64,000 bases of DNA from TMP-86 sp039807285. GTDB lineage: Bacteria; Pseudomonadota; Gammaproteobacteria; Steroidobacterales; Steroidobacteraceae. The translations under genes were made by a program, and so were the position numbers. This document shows positions 1 through 9,435 of the stretch, piece after piece (the stretch's first letter is position 1; each line of letters begins with the position of its first letter). The stretch is from assembly GCA_044226785.1 (NCBI GenBank), contig JBGAGK010000011.1, forward strand, positions 1-64,000, written 5' to 3'. Under the pieces are notes generated by a model. It saw nothing but the letters and a program-made list of their open reading frames with translations, made no database searches and was not told the origin of the DNA.

Positions 1-47
1 TCGGCACCCTCCCGGCCAACTATGCGCCGGCCGAGTGCCGCGCCTGA
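1..47 (+). CDS. pilA: Type IV major pilin, C-terminal end only (partial)
   Basis: Only the last 14 codons are inside the window, reading GTLPANYAPAECRA and then TGA at 45-47. A short tail with the pattern Y-x-P-x-x-C-R is typical of type IVa pilins, where this cysteine closes the C-terminal disulfide loop. The gene sits directly upstream of the pilus assembly genes pilB, pilC and pilD and is followed by its own strong terminator, the usual arrangement for a highly expressed pilin. The identification rests on this short tail and on context, so a minor pilin-like protein cannot be excluded. Confidence 0.55.
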   Translation, partial: GTLPANYAPAECRA

Positions 48-108
48 TGGACCATGGCGGTTTGCAGGCCTGACCCCTTCGGGGATCTGAAAGGCCAGGC
101 AGACGAAG

Positions 109-138
109 AAGGCCCCTCTCCCGAGGGGCCTTTTTTTT
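109..138 (+). terminator. Intrinsic terminator after the pilin gene
   Basis: A 10-bp perfect stem (109-118 pairing with 123-132) closes a 4-base loop. Its T-rich 3' side merges into a run of eight T (131-138). It lies about 60 bases after the pilin stop codon and separates that gene from pilB. Confidence 0.93.
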
Positions 139-283
139 GCCTCGGGCAGTCGGCACTGAGAGGACAATCACGCAGCGGCCATGGCCTTTCATGCGAGGAT
201 CGCCTGACATATTTGGTCATTGTAGGTCCCTGCGTCAGTAGTACACTAAGTCCTGATGGCAGCGCGAGTTAACCTGTAAGTGC

Positions 284-2029
284 ATGAATGACAACGCCTT
301 AGCAACCATGGCAGGCGGCGGCCGGGCGTCCCTGGGAGGCCTTGCCCAGCGCCTTGTCCAGGATGGCCTGATCGAGGAAGCCACCATGCAGGACGCCATC
401 GCCCGTGCCCGGGAGAAGCGATCCAGCCTGGTGAGCTTCCTGGTGACGAGCAACATGGCCAGCGCGCGGGACATCGCCATCTCCGCCTCCAACGAGTTCG
501 GCGTGCCGCTGCTCGACCTCGATGCCGTTGCCCTCGACATGGAATCGGTGCGCGTGGTCAGCGACAAGCTGCTGCAGAAACACCGGGTGCTGCCCCTGAC
601 CCGGCGCGGCAAACGCCTGTTCCTCGCCGTCTCCGACCCCACCAACCTGCATGCGCTGGATGAGATCCGCTTCCAGACCTCGATGAGCATCGAGTTCGTC
701 GTGGTGGAGGACGACAAGCTCCAGAGCGCGGTGAGCAGGGCCATCGAACAGGTCGATGTGGCCATGCCGAACCTGGTCGACGAAGACTTCGACCTCGAGA
801 ACCTGGAAGTCACCGGCGGGGACGAGGATGCCGATGCCGAGTCGCTGGGGCGCGACGATGTCGAGGATGCGCCCATCGTGCGCTTCGTCAACAAGATCCT
901 GCTCGATGCGATCAAGAAAGGCGCCTCCGACATCCACTTCGAGCCCTACGAAAAGTATTTCCGTATCCGCAACCGGCTCGACGGTGTGCTGAAGGAAGTC
1001 GCGCTGCCGCCGGCCCAGCTGGCCACCAAGATCATCGCGCGCCTGAAAGTCATGTCGAGGCTGGACATTGCCGAGCGCCGTGTCCCGCAGGACGGGCGCA
1101 TCAAGATGCGGCTTTCCAAGAACCGGGCCATCGACTTCCGCGTCAGCTCCTGCCCCACACTGTTCGGCGAGAAAGTGGTGACGCGTATTCTCGACCCCTC
1201 GAGCGCCATGCTCGGGATCGATGCGCTCGGGTACGAGCCGTTCCAGCGCGAGATCTACCTGAAGTACCTGGCCAAGCCCCAGGGCATGATCCTGGTCACC
1301 GGCCCCACGGGCTCGGGCAAGACGGTGTCGCTGTACACGGGCCTCAACATCCTGAACACCGAGGACACCAATATCTCCACTGCGGAGGATCCGGCCGAAA
1401 TCAACCTCCCCGGCATCAACCAGGTCAATGTCAATCCCAAGGTGGGACTGACCTTTGCCGCAGCCCTGCGCGCCTTCCTGCGCCAGGACCCGGACGTGGT
1501 GATGGTCGGTGAAATCCGTGATCTCGAGACCGCGGAGATCGCCATCAAGGCCGCGCAGACCGGCCACCTGGTGCTCTCGACCCTGCACACCAACGATGCG
1601 CCCCAGACCCTGACGCGCCTCGTGGACATGGGAGTGAAGCCCTATGCCATCGCCACGTCCGTGAGCCTGATCATCGCCCAGCGTCTGGCACGCAAGCTGT
1701 GCACCAACTGCAAGGCGCCGGTGGATGTCCCGCCCGAGGCGCTGCTGAAGGAAGGGTTCGAACCGGCTGACGTCGAGGCCGGCATCCGCGTGTACCGCGC
1801 CGTGGGCTGCGGACAGTGCAACGACGGTTACAAGGGCCGCGTGGGCATCTATCAGGTGATGCCCGTCACCGAAACCATCGGCCGGATCATCATGGAAGGC
1901 GGCAACGCGATCGCCATCGGCGATCAGGCGCAGCAGGACGGTGTGTGGAACCTGAGGCGCTCGGGTCTGCAGAAGGTCAAGGATGGCCTGACCAGCCTGG
2001 AAGAAGTCAACAGCGTCACCGTGGATTGA
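284..2029 (+). CDS. pilB: Type IV pilus assembly ATPase PilB
   Basis: PilB is the cytoplasmic hexameric ATPase that powers pilus extension. The 581-residue length fits the family. An N-terminal MshEN/GspE_N-type domain fills about residues 15-165. The C-terminal ATPase has the Walker A motif GPTGSGKT at 340-347, a Walker B region VVMVGEIRD near 405-413 and the His-containing segment LSTLHTND just after it. A zinc site is formed by C473-x2-C476 and C509-x2-C512, as in PilB and GspE. Followed after 20 bases by pilC and then pilD. The ATG at 284 gives the usual N-terminus; no strong Shine-Dalgarno is visible in front of it. Confidence 0.97.
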   Translation: MNDNALATMAGGGRASLGGLAQRLVQDGLIEEATMQDAIARAREKRSSLVSFLVTSNMASARDIAISASNEFGVPLLDLDAVALDMESVRVVSDKLLQKHRVLPLTRRGKRLFLAVSDPTNLHALDEIRFQTSMSIEFVVVEDDKLQSAVSRAIEQVDVAMPNLVDEDFDLENLEVTGGDEDADAESLGRDDVEDAPIVRFVNKILLDAIKKGASDIHFEPYEKYFRIRNRLDGVLKEVALPPAQLATKIIARLKVMSRLDIAERRVPQDGRIKMRLSKNRAIDFRVSSCPTLFGEKVVTRILDPSSAMLGIDALGYEPFQREIYLKYLAKPQGMILVTGPTGSGKTVSLYTGLNILNTEDTNISTAEDPAEINLPGINQVNVNPKVGLTFAAALRAFLRQDPDVVMVGEIRDLETAEIAIKAAQTGHLVLSTLHTNDAPQTLTRLVDMGVKPYAIATSVSLIIAQRLARKLCTNCKAPVDVPPEALLKEGFEPADVEAGIRVYRAVGCGQCNDGYKGRVGIYQVMPVTETIGRIIMEGGNAIAIGDQAQQDGVWNLRRSGLQKVKDGLTSLEEVNSVTVD

Positions 2030-2049
2030 GTTTAGAAGGTTTCAAGCAC

Positions 2050-3276
2050 ATGGCAGTCTCCGCAGCTACCGCAACCAAGAAAGACATCCAGTTCCTCTGG
2101 GAAGGGACCGACCGTCGCGGCAAGAAGGTCCGCGGCAAGGCCCTCGCTGCCAGCGAAACCGCGCTGCGGGCCGACCTGCGCCGGCAGGGCGTCGCCGCCA
2201 CCCGTGTCAAGACCCAGAGCAACACGTTTCGCGGCGGCGGCAAGGTCAATGCCGGCGACATCGCGGTCTTTGCGCGTCAGCTCGCCACCATGCTCACCTC
2301 GGGCATCCCCCTGGTCCAGGCCTTCGAGATCATCGGCAACGGGAACGAAAAGCCCGCGATGCAGAAGCTGGTGCTCGACATCAAGGCCAACGTCGAGGGC
2401 GGCTCCACGCTCCATGAGTCCCTGGCCAAGCACCCGCTGCAGTTCGACCAGTTGTTCGTGAACCTGGTGGAAGCCGGTGAACAGGCCGGTGCACTCGAGA
2501 CCCTGCTCGACAAGATCGCCACCTACAAGGAAAAGACCGAAGCGCTGAAGAAGAAGATCAAGAAGGCCCTGTTCTATCCGACCGCCGTGCTGTTCGTGGC
2601 GGTGATCGTCACCATCATCCTGCTGATCTTCGTGATTCCTCAGTTCGAAAGCCTGTTCAAGGGATTCGGTGCGGACCTGCCGGCGTTCACCCAGATGGTC
2701 ATCGGCATGTCACGGTTCGTCCAGCACAACGGCATCTACATGGCCGCCGTGGCGGGCGGTGCAGTCTACGGATTCCTGTACTTCAAGAAGCGCTCCAAGA
2801 ACATGCAGCGCACCCTGGACCGCATGATGCTCAAATTCCCGGTCATCGGCCCCATCCTGGTGAAGGCGGCCATTGCGCGCTTCGCGCGCACGCTGGCCAC
2901 GATGTTCGCCGCCGGTGTGCCGCTGGTCGAGGCCATGGAATCGGTGGCCGGCGCCACCGGCAACATCGTGTACGAGGAGGCCACCCTGCGCATGAAGGAC
3001 GAGGTGGCCACGGGTCAGCGCCTGCAGCGGGCCATGGAAAATACCGCCCTGTTCCCCAACATGGTGGTCCAGATGATCGCCGTCGGTGAGGAATCCGGCT
3101 CGCTGGACACCATGTCCGCCAAGGTGGCGGATTTCTACGAGGCCGAGGTGGACAACGCGGTGGACGCCATGTCCAGCCTCCTGGAACCCTTGATCATGGC
3201 CATCCTCGGCGTACTGGTGGGCGGCATGGTGATCGCGATGTACCTGCCGATCTTCAAACTCGGCGCCGCGATCTAG
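2050..3276 (+). CDS. pilC: Type IV pilus inner-membrane platform protein PilC
   Basis: PilC (GspF family) is the polytopic inner-membrane protein coupling PilB and PilT to the pilus base. The 408 residues contain two GspF repeats, each with the pattern FARQLATML(T/S)SGIPLVQA or FARTLATMFAAGVPLVEA. Membrane helices lie at about 175-200, 228-245 and 381-402. The open frame extends upstream into pilB, but the ATG at 2050 (MAVSAATATKK) gives the normal N-terminus and follows pilB by 20 bases. The upstream extension is only pilB read in another frame. Confidence 0.97.
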   Translation: MAVSAATATKKDIQFLWEGTDRRGKKVRGKALAASETALRADLRRQGVAATRVKTQSNTFRGGGKVNAGDIAVFARQLATMLTSGIPLVQAFEIIGNGNEKPAMQKLVLDIKANVEGGSTLHESLAKHPLQFDQLFVNLVEAGEQAGALETLLDKIATYKEKTEALKKKIKKALFYPTAVLFVAVIVTIILLIFVIPQFESLFKGFGADLPAFTQMVIGMSRFVQHNGIYMAAVAGGAVYGFLYFKKRSKNMQRTLDRMMLKFPVIGPILVKAAIARFARTLATMFAAGVPLVEAMESVAGATGNIVYEEATLRMKDEVATGQRLQRAMENTALFPNMVVQMIAVGEESGSLDTMSAKVADFYEAEVDNAVDAMSSLLEPLIMAILGVLVGGMVIAMYLPIFKLGAAI

Positions 3277-3316
3277 AACGCACCGCAAGCACGCGCGCCG
3301 CCCGGAAACAGCGCAC

Positions 3317-4222
3317 ATGCCACTCGACATCGCCGCCCTGTTCGCGGGGAACCCGCTGCTGTTCGCCGGATGCGTGTTCCTGCTTTCGCTCCTGATCGGT
3401 TCATTCCTGAATGTGGTGATCCACCGGATTCCGGTGATGCTGGAACGTGAGTGGCGCGCACAGGCGGCCAGCCTCAACGGCAGTGAAGCACCTGCCGTGG
3501 AGCCGCAGCGATACAACCTCATGGTGCCGGGCTCGACCTGTCCTGCCTGCAAGGCGCCGATCCGGGCCTGGCAGAACATCCCCGTCCTGAGCTGGCTGGT
3601 GCTGCGGGGCCGCTGTGCCGCCTGCAAGGCACCGATTTCCGCACGATACCCGGTGGTCGAGCTGACCACTGGCATTCTGTCGGCGTGGGCAGCCCTGCAT
3701 TTCGGCTTCACCCCCAGCGCGGCCTGTGCGCTGCTGGTCACATGGACCCTGATCGCCCTCACCGCCATCGATCTGGATCACCAGCTGCTGCCGGACAACA
3801 TCACCCTGCCGCTGATGTGGGCGGGGCTTCTGGCGGCCGTGATCTTTGGCGGGTCACCAGACCGGACGCTGCCCGTCGGCCCGGTCACGGCGATCCTGGG
3901 CGCGGCGGCCGGATACCTGAGCCTGTGGCTGGTGTTCCATGTCTTTCGCCTGCTGACCGGCAAGGAAGGCATGGGATATGGGGATTTCAAGCTGTTTGCG
4001 GCATTGGGTGCATGGCTCGGCTGGAAGGCGCTGCCGCTGATCATCCTGCTTTCCGCCGGGACCGGTGCCGTGGTCGGCATCGCACTGATCCTGTTCCGGG
4101 GGCGTGATCGCGCGCAGCCCATGCCGTTCGGTCCGTACCTCGCCGCGGCGGGGTGGCTCGCCATGATGTACGGCGATGCGCTCATCAGCAGCTACCTGCG
4201 CATCTCCGGCCTGTCGCGCTGA
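3317..4222 (+). CDS. pilD: Prepilin leader peptidase / N-methyltransferase PilD
   Basis: PilD is an inner-membrane aspartyl protease that cuts the leader from prepilins and pseudopilins and N-methylates the new N-terminus. The 301 residues include the zinc-binding tetrad C75-x2-C78 and C100-x2-C103 of the N-terminal cytoplasmic loop. The two catalytic aspartates are D152 (in AIDLDHQLLPD) and D223 (in the GYGDFK motif). About eight hydrophobic helices surround them. It lies 40 bases after pilC. The stop codon at 4220-4222 is followed two bases later by the coaE start. Confidence 0.97.
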   Translation: MPLDIAALFAGNPLLFAGCVFLLSLLIGSFLNVVIHRIPVMLEREWRAQAASLNGSEAPAVEPQRYNLMVPGSTCPACKAPIRAWQNIPVLSWLVLRGRCAACKAPISARYPVVELTTGILSAWAALHFGFTPSAACALLVTWTLIALTAIDLDHQLLPDNITLPLMWAGLLAAVIFGGSPDRTLPVGPVTAILGAAAGYLSLWLVFHVFRLLTGKEGMGYGDFKLFAALGAWLGWKALPLIILLSAGTGAVVGIALILFRGRDRAQPMPFGPYLAAAGWLAMMYGDALISSYLRISGLSR

Positions 4223-4224
4223 CC

Positions 4225-4872
4225 GTGAACGCGGAGCAGGCAGATCCAGCACCTCGCCTGCGCATCGGCCTGACTGGTGGCATCGCCAGCGGCAAGAGTA
4301 CGGTCGCGGACATCTTCAGGTCACTGGGCGTCCCGGTCATCGATGCGGACCGGATTTCCAGGCAGGTGGTGGAGCCCGGCACAGCCGGCCTTGCCGCCGT
4401 GGTGAAGCGATTCGGTGAGGACATGCTGGATGCCGATGGCCGGCTCGATCGCGCAGCCCTGCGCCGGAAAATCTACGCAGACGAGGGCGCGCGCCGGGAC
4501 CTCGAGGCCATCCTGCATCCCATGATCCGCGCAACCATGGACGCCGAGGCCACCAGCGCATCGGGCCCTTATGTAGTTCTGGACATTCCGCTGCTGGTCG
4601 AAGGCGGGCGCACCGATCAGGTGGATCGGGTCCTGGTCGTGGATGTCGATGAAGCGACTCAGATCGGGCGTGTCGTACGCCGCGATGGCGTTCCCGAATC
4701 ACAGGCACGCGCCATCCTTGCCGCACAGGCGAGCCGGGAACAACGCCTGCGCGCCGCGGATGATGTGGTCCACAACGAGGGCTCCCTGGCAGCCCTGAAG
4801 CAGGCGGTGGAATCACTGCATCAACGCTACCTTGCGCTCGCAGGTTCTCGCGTACGGCCAATGGCGGGGTGA
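4225..4872 (+). CDS. coaE: Dephospho-CoA kinase
   Basis: CoaE catalyses the last step of coenzyme A synthesis, phosphorylating the 3'-hydroxyl of the ribose in dephospho-CoA with ATP. The P-loop GGIASGKS is at about residues 18-25, followed by the substrate segment VIDADRISRQVV. Length is 215 residues. I chose the GTG at 4225, immediately after the pilD stop, over an ATG at 4153 because the latter would add 24 non-homologous residues lying inside pilD. The pilD-coaE-zapD-yacG order is widely conserved in Gammaproteobacteria. Confidence 0.95.
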   Translation: MNAEQADPAPRLRIGLTGGIASGKSTVADIFRSLGVPVIDADRISRQVVEPGTAGLAAVVKRFGEDMLDADGRLDRAALRRKIYADEGARRDLEAILHPMIRATMDAEATSASGPYVVLDIPLLVEGGRTDQVDRVLVVDVDEATQIGRVVRRDGVPESQARAILAAQASREQRLRAADDVVHNEGSLAALKQAVESLHQRYLALAGSRVRPMAG

Positions 4873-4923
4873 AAATTCGCGTTCAAGGTTTACCATCGCG
4901 CGAGCCTGCCGCACAATAGCCTC

Positions 4924-5730
4924 GTGAGTTTCAACATCGACGCAGAGCCGGAAGAGCTGGCGCAGATTGCACCGGCCACCTATGAGCAGCCGCTGAACGA
5001 GCGGATGCGTACCTTCCTGCGGCTCGAGTTCCTCTACACCCAGGCCGGCTACCACGCGGAGTCGGACAACGCCTGGAGCACACGCGCGGCGATGTCCAGC
5101 CTGCTGGAGATCCTGGCCATCACGGCCAGGGCCGATGCCCGCAACGAGGTGCTGAAGGAACTGGAACGTCATGCGGCCGTCCTCAGGGATTTTCAGGCCC
5201 GCCCGGGGGTGGACTCGGGTCGTCTTCGCTCGCTGCTGTCCAATATCACCCGCCTGCGCAATGACCTTGGCGCGGCGGGCGGCAATTTCATGGCCCCGCT
5301 GCGCGATTCCGAGTTCCTGAGCGCGGTGAAACATCGCAGCACCATCCCTGGGGGCACTTGCGATTTCGACCTGCCCGAGTACTCGTACTGGCTGCATCGA
5401 CCCGGCGGGGCACGCACCGCGGAGTTCAATGGCTGGCTCGCCATCATCCGCCCTCTGTGCGACGCCGTCTCGGAGCTGCTGTGGCTGACGCGCGAGAATG
5501 CCCGGCCCCGGAATGAAGTCGCGGCAGGCGGGGCCTACCAGATCCAGTTCGACCGCGAGGTTCCCTGCCAGCTGGTGCGGATCGCGCTGGATCCACGGAG
5601 CGACCTGTATCCGGAGATCAGCGGCAACCAGCATCGATGCACGGTCCATTTCCTGCGCTGGACGGATCCCTCCGGGCACCCCCAGCAGGTCGAGGCCGAT
5701 GTTCCCTTCGTGCTCACGTTGTGCACCTGA
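4924..5730 (+). CDS. zapD: Cell division protein ZapD
   Basis: ZapD (DUF1342, formerly YacF) is a cytoplasmic FtsZ-associated factor that cross-links FtsZ filaments and stabilises the Z ring. The N-terminus contains the family segment YEQPLNERMRTFLRLE followed by a helical domain. The C-terminal half is the beta-rich domain ending in VPFVLTLC. Length is 268 residues, in the usual range. The start is GTG at 4924. The gene overlaps the next one (yacG) in a TGATG junction, so translation is probably coupled. Confidence 0.93.
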   Translation: MSFNIDAEPEELAQIAPATYEQPLNERMRTFLRLEFLYTQAGYHAESDNAWSTRAAMSSLLEILAITARADARNEVLKELERHAAVLRDFQARPGVDSGRLRSLLSNITRLRNDLGAAGGNFMAPLRDSEFLSAVKHRSTIPGGTCDFDLPEYSYWLHRPGGARTAEFNGWLAIIRPLCDAVSELLWLTRENARPRNEVAAGGAYQIQFDREVPCQLVRIALDPRSDLYPEISGNQHRCTVHFLRWTDPSGHPQQVEADVPFVLTLCT

Positions 5731-5915
5731 TGAAGCGCGTGAAGTGCCCGAACTGCGGCCGCGAAGTGGAATGGAACGATCGATCGGCCTCCCGGCCGTT
5801 CTGCAGCGAACGCTGCAGACTCGTCGACCTGGGCGCCTGGCTCAGCGAAAAGCACGCCATCCCCACTGAGCCCGCGGCGCCGGAGGACATCGAGGCAGGG
5901 CGCGACGTATCCTGA
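5730..5915 (+). CDS. yacG: DNA gyrase inhibitor YacG
   Basis: This 61-residue zinc protein has the family signature CPNCGREVEW followed by PFCSERCRLVDLGAWL; the four cysteines bind one zinc. In E. coli YacG binds the C-terminal domain of GyrB and inhibits gyrase. The true start is the ATG at 5730, overlapping the zapD stop by one base; a longer frame upstream is zapD read in another frame. It ends 18 bases before the stop of the convergent mutT-like gene. Confidence 0.95.
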   Translation: MKRVKCPNCGREVEWNDRSASRPFCSERCRLVDLGAWLSEKHAIPTEPAAPEDIEAGRDVS

Positions 5916-5933
5916 ATCCGGGACCGTCACGGC

Positions 5934-6641
5934 TCAGCGATCCGGAACTCCCTGATCGCGATACACCCCGACGGCGCCGATCGACCACGCCGTTGCAGGA
6001 TCGCAGCCCGACAGGAACACGGGCACATTGATCTGCTCGCACGCGGCCGATGCGATGGCCCGAGGCAGGGCCACACCAAATGCGATGAAGTCGGCACCTG
6101 CTTCTTCGGCTCTCGCCGCCCCGTCGAGCCCTTCGCACAACACGCCCCGCAGCCTGCCGTGCGAGCATCCCTCCCCAGGGCCTGACTTCCGGTCGCTGTG
6201 CAGGTCCTCGAGGCTGCCGCACCGGTAGCCTTGCCCGCCCCGACCGATGAACGTGGGCAGTTGCAGGGCCGTGATGACAGGCCTGTCGGCAGGCAGCAGG
6301 TCAGCGGCGTTCAAGTCCCTGCAATCACACCATCGCAGCGCCTGGCCATCCAGACCCTGCGGTTCGCCTGCGAAGGAGTCCACCCGCCACACATCCAGCC
6401 GTATTTCCCGGTCCGGATAGCGATGCCGGAGCCGTATCAGCGGTCTTGCCTGAAGGACCTTCACCCCGAGTTCCTCGCGCAGCTCGCGCGCAAGGCCAGC
6501 GATGCGCTCCTCGCCCGGATGGAGCTTGCCGCCCGGAAATTCCCAGCCGCCCGCAAGATGCCTGCCCGCCGGGCGCTGTGCGATGAGCACACGGCCGATG
6601 GCGTCCGACAGCACGCCCGCCATCACATGGACAGCGTTCAT
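5934..6641 (-). CDS. mutT: MutT-type Nudix hydrolase with a shortened ThiE-like C-terminal region
   Basis: Residues 1-128 form an 8-oxo-dGTP diphosphatase-type Nudix domain with a full Nudix box at 38-60 (G-x5-E-x7-R-E-L-R-E-E-L-G-V). This enzyme cleans oxidised guanine nucleotides from the pool. Many gammaproteobacterial MutT proteins carry a C-terminal domain related to thiamine phosphate synthase. Here residues 131-235 keep recognisable fragments such as ARAEEAGADFIAFG, but the domain is only about 105 residues rather than about 180 and its central part is missing or scrambled. The start is the ATG at 6641, giving MNAVHVMAGVLSD; the longer frame upstream lies inside secA. The stop of secA is only 14 bases upstream. 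Confidence 0.9.
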   Translation of the reverse strand: MNAVHVMAGVLSDAIGRVLIAQRPAGRHLAGGWEFPGGKLHPGEERIAGLARELREELGVKVLQARPLIRLRHRYPDREIRLDVWRVDSFAGEPQGLDGQALRWCDCRDLNAADLLPADRPVITALQLPTFIGRGGQGYRCGSLEDLHSDRKSGPGEGCSHGRLRGVLCEGLDGAARAEEAGADFIAFGVALPRAIASAACEQINVPVFLSGCDPATAWSIGAVGVYRDQGVPDR

Positions 6642-6654
6642 GAGTCCGTGAGAC

Positions 6655-9435
6655 TCAACCCGCCTGTTGCAGAGCCCCGTGGCAATGCTTGTACTTCTTG
6701 CCGGATCCACAGGGACAGGGATCGTTTCGCCCGACCTTGGGCACGGTCCGCACGAACGGCACCGCCACCGGCGCGTCGTCGCGCCCGGCGTCGGAACCTG
6801 CACCGGATGCCGCGTTGCGCAGTGGCGCACCCGGATCGCCTCCAGGCCCTTCACTTCCACCGACCAGCGACACCGCCTCGGCGTGCTGGGCCTGCAGCGC
6901 ACGGGACAGCCGCTGCTGGCGCTCATGTTCCTCGCGCTCGATCTCGGCCTGACTGCGGACCTGGATCTTCGACACCATGGTGATGGTGTCGTACTTGATC
7001 CGCTCGAGCATCGAGGAAAACAGCGTGAATGCTTCGCGCTTGTATTCCTGCTTCGGGTCCTTCTGCGCGTAGCTTCGAAGGCCGATGCCCTGGCGCAGGT
7101 AATCCATGGCCGCCAGATGTTCGCGCCAATGCTGGTCCACCATGCGCAGCGTGATTTCCTTTTCGATGTAGCGCATCACCGGTACGCCGACCGAGTTGCA
7201 CTTCTCCTCGTACCGGCCCGCAAGCCCCGACACGATCCGCCCCGTCAGGCCGGAACCATCGCCAGCCTCCTCGGTCTTCACCCAGTCGGCCACCGGCAGG
7301 TCCACGCCGAAGTCGTTGCCGATCACCTGTACCAGTCCCGGCACATCCCACTGATCCTCGGGGGCACCCGCGGGAATGTGCTGATCCACGAGCCGGGCCA
7401 CCACTTCCTCGCGGATGCCGACGATGGCCTCGGCCACGTCCTCGGCCGCCATCAGGTCGGTACGCTGCTGGTAGATCACGCGGCGCTGGTCGTTGGCCAC
7501 GTCGTCGTACTCCAGGAGCTGTTTGCGTGCATCGAAGTTGTGCTGTTCGACGCGCTTCTGCGCCCGTTCGATCTGCCGGGTCAGCATCCCGCTTTCGATG
7601 GCCTCGCCCGCCTTCATGCCGACGCGCGACATCAGCGATTTCATGCGCACCGGATCACCGAAGATGCGCATCAGGTTGTCGTCCAGCGACAGGTAGAACC
7701 GGCTGGAGCCCGCATCGCCCTGCCGGCCGGACCGGCCTCGCAACTGGTTGTCGATGCGCCTGGATTCATGCCGTTCGGTACCGATGATGTGCAGGCCGCC
7801 TGCGGCCAGCACCGCCTCATGCCGCTTGCGCCACTCGGCCTGGATGGCCTGGACCTGTTCGGGTGCCGGCTTCTCCAGTCCGTGGATCTCGGTCTCGGGA
7901 TTGCCGCCCAGCACGATGTCCGTGCCGCGGCCCGCCATGTTCGTGGCGATGGTGACCGCACCCGGTCGGCCGGCCTCGGCGACGATGTGCGCCTCACGCT
8001 CATGCTGCTTGGCATTGAGCACTTCGTGCCGGATCTTCTTTTCGGACAGGAACCCCGCCAGACGCTCGGAGGTCTCGATCGAGGTGGTGCCCACCAGCAC
8101 CGGCTGGCCGCGTTTGCTGCAGTCCTGGATGTCCTCGACGATGGCCTGGAACTTGTCCTTCTCCGACAGGAACACCAGATCCGGACGATCCTTGCGGATC
8201 ATGGGCTTGTGGGTCGGGATCACGACCACTTCAAGACCGTAGATCTGCTGGAACTCGAATGCCTCGGTGTCCGCGGTGCCGGTCATGCCGGAAAGCTTCG
8301 CGTACAGGCGGAAGTAGTTCTGGAAGGTGATGGAAGCAACCGTCTGGTTTTCCTCGCGCACCCGCACGTTTTCCTTGGCTTCCACGGCCTGATGCAGGCC
8401 ATCCGACCAGCGCCGGCCCGGCATGGTGCGACCGGTGAATTCATCGACGATGATGATCTCGCCATTGCGCACGATGTACTCGACATCGCGCCGGTAGAGC
8501 GCATGCGCCCGCAGCGCTGCGTTCAGGTGGTGCATGAGACGGATGTTGGCCGCATCGTACAGGCTCTCGCCACTGCGCAGCAGGCCGGTCTCGCTCATCA
8601 GGGACTCGACCTTCTCGTGCCCGTCCTCGGTCAGATGCGCCTGCTTGGTCTTCTCGTCCACCGCGTAATCGCCGGGGCCGTCTTCCTCCTTCTGGCGAGT
8701 CAGCCGCGGGATGAGGGTGTTGATGCGCACATACAGCTCGGTGCTTTCCTCCGCCGGCCCGGAGATGATCAGCGGCGTGCGCGCCTCGTCGATGAGGATG
8801 GAGTCGACCTCGTCGATGATCGCGAAGGCCAGCTTGCGCTGCACGCGATCTTCGAGCCGGAACGCGAGGTTGTCACGCAGGTAATCGAAGCCGAACTCGT
8901 TGTTCGTGCCGTAGGTGATGTCGCAGGCGTAGGCCGCGCGCTTTTCCTCCTGCGACTGGGAATTCCTGATGACACCCACGTTGAGCCCGAGGAAACGGTA
9001 CACGGGGCCCATCCAGTCCGAGTCGCGCTGCGCCAGGTACTCGTTGACCGTGACCACGTGAACGCCCTCGCCGGTCAGGGCATTGAGATAGGCCGGCAGG
9101 GTGGCCACCAGCGTCTTGCCCTCGCCGGTGCGCATCTCGCCGATGCGCCCTGAATGCAGGGCAAGACCGCCAACCATCTGTACATCGAAGTGCCGCATGC
9201 CCAGGGTGCGCAGGGCTGCCTCACGGGCCAGCGCGAAGGCCTCGGGGATCAGGTCATCCAGCGGAGTACCCGCCGCGAAGCGAGCCTTGAGTTCCTGCGT
9301 CCTGACCGGAAATTCTTCATTCTTCAGCGCCTTGATACTCTCTTCCAGGGCACTCGCGGCGGCAACCTTGCGGGTGAGTTCCTTCACCAGGCGTTGATTG
9401 CGGCTGCCAAAAACACTCGCTAACAGCTTCCTCAC
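6655..9435 (-). CDS. secA: Preprotein translocase ATPase SecA
   Basis: SecA is the motor ATPase that pushes unfolded preproteins through SecYEG. The 926 residues have Walker A MRTGEGKT at about 101-108, the DEVD box IIDEVDSILIDEA at about 209-221, and the second nucleotide-binding domain with TNMAGRGTDI. The C-terminal zinc finger C907-x-C909-x8-C918-H919 binds SecB and phospholipid. The start is GTG at 9435, giving MRKLLASVFGSRN, which matches the family N-terminus. Upstream on the same strand lies an M23 peptidase gene and downstream mutT, a common neighbourhood for secA. Confidence 0.98.
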   Translation of the reverse strand: MRKLLASVFGSRNQRLVKELTRKVAAASALEESIKALKNEEFPVRTQELKARFAAGTPLDDLIPEAFALAREAALRTLGMRHFDVQMVGGLALHSGRIGEMRTGEGKTLVATLPAYLNALTGEGVHVVTVNEYLAQRDSDWMGPVYRFLGLNVGVIRNSQSQEEKRAAYACDITYGTNNEFGFDYLRDNLAFRLEDRVQRKLAFAIIDEVDSILIDEARTPLIISGPAEESTELYVRINTLIPRLTRQKEEDGPGDYAVDEKTKQAHLTEDGHEKVESLMSETGLLRSGESLYDAANIRLMHHLNAALRAHALYRRDVEYIVRNGEIIIVDEFTGRTMPGRRWSDGLHQAVEAKENVRVREENQTVASITFQNYFRLYAKLSGMTGTADTEAFEFQQIYGLEVVVIPTHKPMIRKDRPDLVFLSEKDKFQAIVEDIQDCSKRGQPVLVGTTSIETSERLAGFLSEKKIRHEVLNAKQHEREAHIVAEAGRPGAVTIATNMAGRGTDIVLGGNPETEIHGLEKPAPEQVQAIQAEWRKRHEAVLAAGGLHIIGTERHESRRIDNQLRGRSGRQGDAGSSRFYLSLDDNLMRIFGDPVRMKSLMSRVGMKAGEAIESGMLTRQIERAQKRVEQHNFDARKQLLEYDDVANDQRRVIYQQRTDLMAAEDVAEAIVGIREEVVARLVDQHIPAGAPEDQWDVPGLVQVIGNDFGVDLPVADWVKTEEAGDGSGLTGRIVSGLAGRYEEKCNSVGVPVMRYIEKEITLRMVDQHWREHLAAMDYLRQGIGLRSYAQKDPKQEYKREAFTLFSSMLERIKYDTITMVSKIQVRSQAEIEREEHERQQRLSRALQAQHAEAVSLVGGSEGPGGDPGAPLRNAASGAGSDAGRDDAPVAVPFVRTVPKVGRNDPCPCGSGKKYKHCHGALQQAG

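Noticed and set aside
299..1588. Long open frame opposite pilB (429 codons)
   Set aside because: It runs antisense to an intact pilB and has the biased composition typical of GC-rich third-position shadows, with no recognisable domain.
6667..9153. 828-codon frame opposite secA
   Set aside because: SecA motifs are complete on the other strand; this frame is His/Leu/Gly-rich without domain features and is a shadow.
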